Assembly: GCF_009806575.1 (NCBI RefSeq)
Contig: NZ_CP047095.1
Span: forward strand, 414,001-478,000
Reading direction: 5' to 3'
Length of the DNA: 64,000 bases
Source: Rossellomorea marisflavi
GTDB taxonomy: Bacteria; Bacillota; Bacilli; Bacillales; Bacillaceae_B
The translations under genes were made by a program, and so were the position numbers. Position 1 is the first letter of the stretch. The number at the start of each line of letters is the position of its first letter. The notes beneath the pieces were generated by a model. It searched no databases and was not told the DNA's origin. It saw only the letters and a list, made by a program, of their open reading frames with translations. Below are positions 61,257 through 64,000 of this stretch, piece by piece.

Positions 61257-62071
61257 ATCAGTACGAGTTGAACACGATCCCGGATGAAGGATATAAGCAG
61301 GCGCTCTCCTCTCTCCTCTACCTGCTGGCAGATGATGATTTCATCCTTGCCTACAGAGGGTCCGAATGGCTGGGCCTGGCACCACACATCGAAGAGGATG
61401 TGGCTTTCTCCTCGATCAATCAGGATACGATGGGGCACGCCTCCATGATCTACGAGCTGTTGGAAGGCCTCGGTGAAGGAACCGAAGACGAGCTCGCCCA
61501 TGGCCGTCCCCCGGAAGAACGAAGGAATGCCATCATCTTGGAGGAAGTCAATGGACCGGGTGATTACCTGATCGAGCCACGGTATGACTGGGCGTTTGCT
61601 GTCGTGAGACATTATTTCTATACGGTGGCGAAGAAGGTTCGCATGGATTCCCTCAAGCAGTCAAGTTATGGTCCGCTTGCAGAGGCTGCTGTCAAGATCA
61701 ACACGGAGCTGTACTATCATCTTCTTCACTGGCAGACGTGGTTCACGCAGCTTATGAATGCAGGCGGGGAGGCGAGGAAACGGATGGAAGACGCCGTCTC
61801 GCGGATATGTGACGACTTTCTGGGGGTCCTGACCCTCGGACCGGACGGGGAAAACATGGCCCGATATGGACTCATTGAAGAGGAAGCCATTCTCGCCTCC
61901 CGATGGACAGAAGCGCTGAAGAAACCATTCGATTCGACAGGAGTCCAGCATCCACCGGTCATCCGGAGCTTAAGGGGAGATGGGCGTAAGGGAGAACATA
62001 CCGGTGATCTGACTGATGCCCTTCATACACTCAGTGAAGTGTATAGACTGGAGGCATCCGCAACCTGGTAA
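61253..62071 (+). CDS. paaC: phenylacetyl-CoA epoxidase structural subunit PaaC
   Basis: A 272-aa ferritin-like structural partner of PaaA. It contains LADDDFILAYRGSEWLGLAP and INQDTMGHASMIYELL near the N-terminus, and KINTELYYHLLHWQTWFTQL in the middle; the diiron ligands are incomplete, as is normal for PaaC. The start overlaps the paaB stop, indicating coupled translation. Confidence 0.94.
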   Translation: MNQYELNTIPDEGYKQALSSLLYLLADDDFILAYRGSEWLGLAPHIEEDVAFSSINQDTMGHASMIYELLEGLGEGTEDELAHGRPPEERRNAIILEEVNGPGDYLIEPRYDWAFAVVRHYFYTVAKKVRMDSLKQSSYGPLAEAAVKINTELYYHLLHWQTWFTQLMNAGGEARKRMEDAVSRICDDFLGVLTLGPDGENMARYGLIEEEAILASRWTEALKKPFDSTGVQHPPVIRSLRGDGRKGEHTGDLTDALHTLSEVYRLEASATW

Positions 62072-62083
62072 AGGAGGGAAGGC

Positions 62084-62563
62084 ATGGAACAGACGGTCAT
62101 GAAAATGCTTGAAACGGTTAAGGACCCGGAAATCGACTCCATCTCGATTGTCGATCTCGGAATGGTCCATTCAATCGAGATGAGGCGGGAGGGCTGTACC
62201 ATCAAGCTCCTACCCACCTTTGCCGGATGTCCGGCTCTGGATATCATCAAAGGAAATGTCAAAAAGGCGTGCATGTTGCAACCGGGAATAAAAGAAGTCG
62301 AAGTACGCTTCGTCTATACACCACCTTGGACATCGGACCGCCTCACACAAAATGGAAGGGAGAAGCTGAAAGAATTCGGCATCGCCCCGCCTCCCGAGAC
62401 ATTTACGAGCCTGGAAGAGTGGGAGATCCATTGTCCATATTGCGATTCCCATTACACGTCAATGGAGAATCTATTCGGACCGACAGCGTGCAGAAGCATC
62501 CTGTACTGCAAGGAGTGCCGGAACCCATTTGAAGCGATGAAGCCGATTTCCACAACCATGTAA
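62084..62563 (+). CDS. paaD: PaaD (PaaJ), Fe-S/SUF-type assembly factor
   Basis: A 159-aa protein: an N-terminal DUF59/MIP18 domain (VKDPEIDSISIVDLGMVHSI, then a conserved Cys in FAGCPALD) and a C-terminal zinc ribbon with CPYC and CKEC (about residues 113 and 144). In E. coli PaaD is needed for an active epoxidase, probably for Fe-S insertion in the reductase. AAAGGAGG precedes ATG 62084. Confidence 0.92.
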   Translation: MEQTVMKMLETVKDPEIDSISIVDLGMVHSIEMRREGCTIKLLPTFAGCPALDIIKGNVKKACMLQPGIKEVEVRFVYTPPWTSDRLTQNGREKLKEFGIAPPPETFTSLEEWEIHCPYCDSHYTSMENLFGPTACRSILYCKECRNPFEAMKPISTTM

Positions 62564-62584
62564 AAAAGAAAAGGAGAGATGGAT

Positions 62585-62899
62585 ATGGTTAAGTTGATTG
62601 CACTGTATAAGCACCCGGAGGATAAGGAAGCGTTTGATGAGCATTATTTCAATACCCACGGACCGATCACGGCAAAGATCCCCGGTCTGAAGAAGATGGT
62701 GGTGACGAAGATCACAGGATCTCCGATGGGCGGGGAGGGCGACTATTATCTGATGTGCGAGATGTACTACGACAGCCATGAATCAATGAAAGCAGGTATG
62801 AAATCGCCTGAAGGAAAGGCATCGGGCAAGGATCTCATGGGATTTGCCGGAGACCTCGTCACCCTTATGATCGGGGAAGAGACCGATGGGTCAGCGTGA
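62585..62899 (+). CDS. EthD-family protein in the paa operon
   Basis: A 104-aa dimeric alpha-beta barrel protein of the EthD family: VKLIALYKHPEDKEAFDEHYFNTHGP is its start (seen as LYKHPEDKEAFDEHY), with the conserved H of FNTHGP. Role unknown; related proteins accompany P450 and ring-cleaving systems. I chose ATG 62585 because AAGGAG (62571-62576) is 8 nt away. It overlaps the next gene by 14 nt, so it belongs to the paa operon. Confidence 0.85.
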   Translation: MVKLIALYKHPEDKEAFDEHYFNTHGPITAKIPGLKKMVVTKITGSPMGGEGDYYLMCEMYYDSHESMKAGMKSPEGKASGKDLMGFAGDLVTLMIGEETDGSA

Positions 62900-63665
62900 T
62901 GAATTCATCACGGTGAAGGTGGAGGATGCAATCGGGATCGTTGAATTGAATCGTCCCGATGTGCTGAACGCCCTGAATCGCCAGATGGTCTCTGAAGTGG
63001 TCGGAGCGTTCGAGCGGCTCGATCGTGACGGAAGCGTGAAGGTCATTCTTCTGATGGGAAGGGGACGCGCTTTTGCGGCGGGTGCCGATATCAAGGAAAT
63101 GGCAGATGCCGGTCCAGTCGATTTTGAGCTTCTGGATCCCTTCGCACCTTGGGACCGGATGACCCTCATCAAAAAGCCTATTATAGGAGCCGTGCATGGA
63201 TTTGCCCTCGGCGGGGGATTTGAGCTTGCCCTCAGCTGTGATCTGTTGTTTGCGGCGGAGGATGTCCGTTTCGGGTTTCCCGAGGTGAATCTCGGCGTCA
63301 TGCCCGGTGCCGGGGGAACCCAGCGGCTCACGAAGCTGCTTGGGAAGACTAGGGCAATGGAATGGCTCCTGTCAGGTGATACGTTCTCAGCCGAAGAGGC
63401 CTTACAGTGGGGCATCGTCAACCGGACGATCCCGCAGTCTTTATTAATAGAAGAAACAAAGCGTTTTGCCCGAAAGCTGGCCGACAAGCCTCCGCTTTCG
63501 CTGCGTCTGATAAAAGAATCGGTACACATGGCGGTGGATGCCACGGTATCGGAAGGGATGAAGCAAGAACGGAAGAACTTCTATCTGTTGTTTGCCTCTG
63601 AAGATCAAAAAGAAGGAATGAAGGCGTTTGTGGAGAAACGGACAGCCGAATTCAAGGGGAGGTAA
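62886..63665 (+). CDS. paaF: enoyl-CoA hydratase, PaaF-like
   Basis: A 259-aa crotonase-fold enzyme. Oxyanion and catalytic motifs: GRAFAAGADIKEM (first Glu-side loop), HGFALGGGFELALSCDLLFA and GFPEVNLGVMPGAGGTQRL, which contains both catalytic Glu positions typical of hydratases. It should hydrate the dehydro-acyl-CoA after ring opening. ATG 62886 lies in the end of the EthD gene with GGGGAAGAG upstream. Confidence 0.88.
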   Translation: MGQRDEFITVKVEDAIGIVELNRPDVLNALNRQMVSEVVGAFERLDRDGSVKVILLMGRGRAFAAGADIKEMADAGPVDFELLDPFAPWDRMTLIKKPIIGAVHGFALGGGFELALSCDLLFAAEDVRFGFPEVNLGVMPGAGGTQRLTKLLGKTRAMEWLLSGDTFSAEEALQWGIVNRTIPQSLLIEETKRFARKLADKPPLSLRLIKESVHMAVDATVSEGMKQERKNFYLLFASEDQKEGMKAFVEKRTAEFKGR

Positions 63666-63668
63666 GCC

Positions 63669-64000
63669 ATGTTTGAAACCATCCGTTATGAAGTGAAGGA
63701 CTCAGCAGCCTGGATCACCCTGAATCGGCCGGACCGCCTCAATGCCTTCATCCTCCAGCTTAATCGGGAAATCCAAAAGGCGGTCAAGACGGCAGAACGG
63801 GATGAAGGGGTGAGGGTGATCGTCATCACCGGGGAAGGCAGGGCCTTTTGCTCCGGCCAGGATCTCAGTGAGGTGGATGAGAACATGGATCACGGTGAAG
63901 TGTTACGTCGCCAATATGGGCCGATGGTGAAGGCGATGGAGGATTGTCCGAAACCGATCATTGCCGCCGTCAACGGGGTCGCCGCCGGTGCCGGCTTCAG
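63669..64000 (+). CDS. paaG: enoyl-CoA hydratase/isomerase, PaaG-like, cut by window end
   Basis: The first 110 residues of a second crotonase-fold enzyme. ITLNRPDRLNAFI and GRAFCSGQDLSEVDE (the CSGQDL pattern is typical of PaaG) are visible, then PKPIIAAVNGVAAGAGF before the edge. In the pathway PaaG isomerises the ring epoxide to the oxepin. ATG 63669 follows GGGGAGG, 3 nt after paaF. Confidence 0.85.
   Translation, partial: MFETIRYEVKDSAAWITLNRPDRLNAFILQLNREIQKAVKTAERDEGVRVIVITGEGRAFCSGQDLSEVDENMDHGEVLRRQYGPMVKAMEDCPKPIIAAVNGVAAGAGF

Noticed and set aside
1-64000. CRISPR arrays, tRNA or rRNA genes, prophage genes
   Set aside because: No regularly spaced repeat-spacer units, no cloverleaf with a CCA-type end and no phage structural genes were seen. 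The Cas4-like domain at 36 kb is part of a helicase and has no array or cas neighbours.

Overview
The window looks like chromosome of a spore-forming, SigB-using member of the Bacillaceae, probably the marine Rossellomorea / former Bacillus aquimaris group (inference from gene content, not a database match). Pointers are an alpha/beta-type spore SASP, a KinB-like sensor kinase, an RsbR-type stressosome protein, two SigB-type promoters, a T-box and a TPP riboswitch, AGGAGG-type ribosome sites, B. subtilis-like dagK, rlmCD, ywbE, ykuS and yfmM, and palindromic repeats of the Bacillaceae type.

Layout. 1-3500: small proteins, a DUF4257 membrane protein, a thioredoxin-like protein, a HTH regulator and an arylamine N-acetyltransferase. 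3.6-7.9 kb: dagK, a heme-monooxygenase-like gene coupled to a helical protein, rlmCD, an excisionase-type HTH protein and ywbE. 7.9-14 kb: pxpB/pxpC on the minus strand, an MFS exporter behind a strongly structured leader, and a TPR plus dynamin-type GTPase. 14.1-15.7 kb: a 1440-bp IS150-group IS3 element with a CATG target duplication, inserted inside a palindromic chromosomal repeat. 15.7-23.9 kb: RsbR-like protein, an ABC exporter pair, a ZIP transporter, a TPP-riboswitch/thiT unit, a DedA protein and a split ThrE exporter. 24-33.5 kb: a heterodimeric ABC exporter, a putative 340-nt noncoding RNA on the minus strand, a SigB-driven YdaG-like protein, a UDG-family protein, a SASP, an Na/alanine symporter, an acyl-CoA dehydrogenase and a FUSC-type exporter. 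33.6-47.7 kb: a KinB-like kinase, a Cas4/RecB-like nuclease fused to an XPD-type helicase, a ferritin-like protein, a repeat cluster, ykuS, a HAD-kinase fusion, intracellular subtilisin, SodC, a T-box-controlled NSS transporter, an FAD oxidoreductase and yfmM. 47.8-53.5 kb: the ribose operon rbsRKDACB. 53.5-58.4 kb: a MEDS protein, a second repeat cluster, a YitT protein and a MarR/MFS pair. 58.5-64 kb: a phenylacetate degradation operon (paaK, paaABCD, an EthD-like gene, paaF, paaG) that runs off the right edge.

Two things stand out. Five plus-strand genes (thiT, the first ABC exporter half, the Na/alanine symporter, the acyl-CoA dehydrogenase and paaK) are each broken by exactly one missing G in a G run. 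This is more likely a base-calling artefact than five independent pseudogenes, but it must be resolved. The minus-strand segment 27604-27946 has a near-consensus promoter, many hairpins, no ORF and a strong terminator, and is the best candidate for an undescribed RNA.
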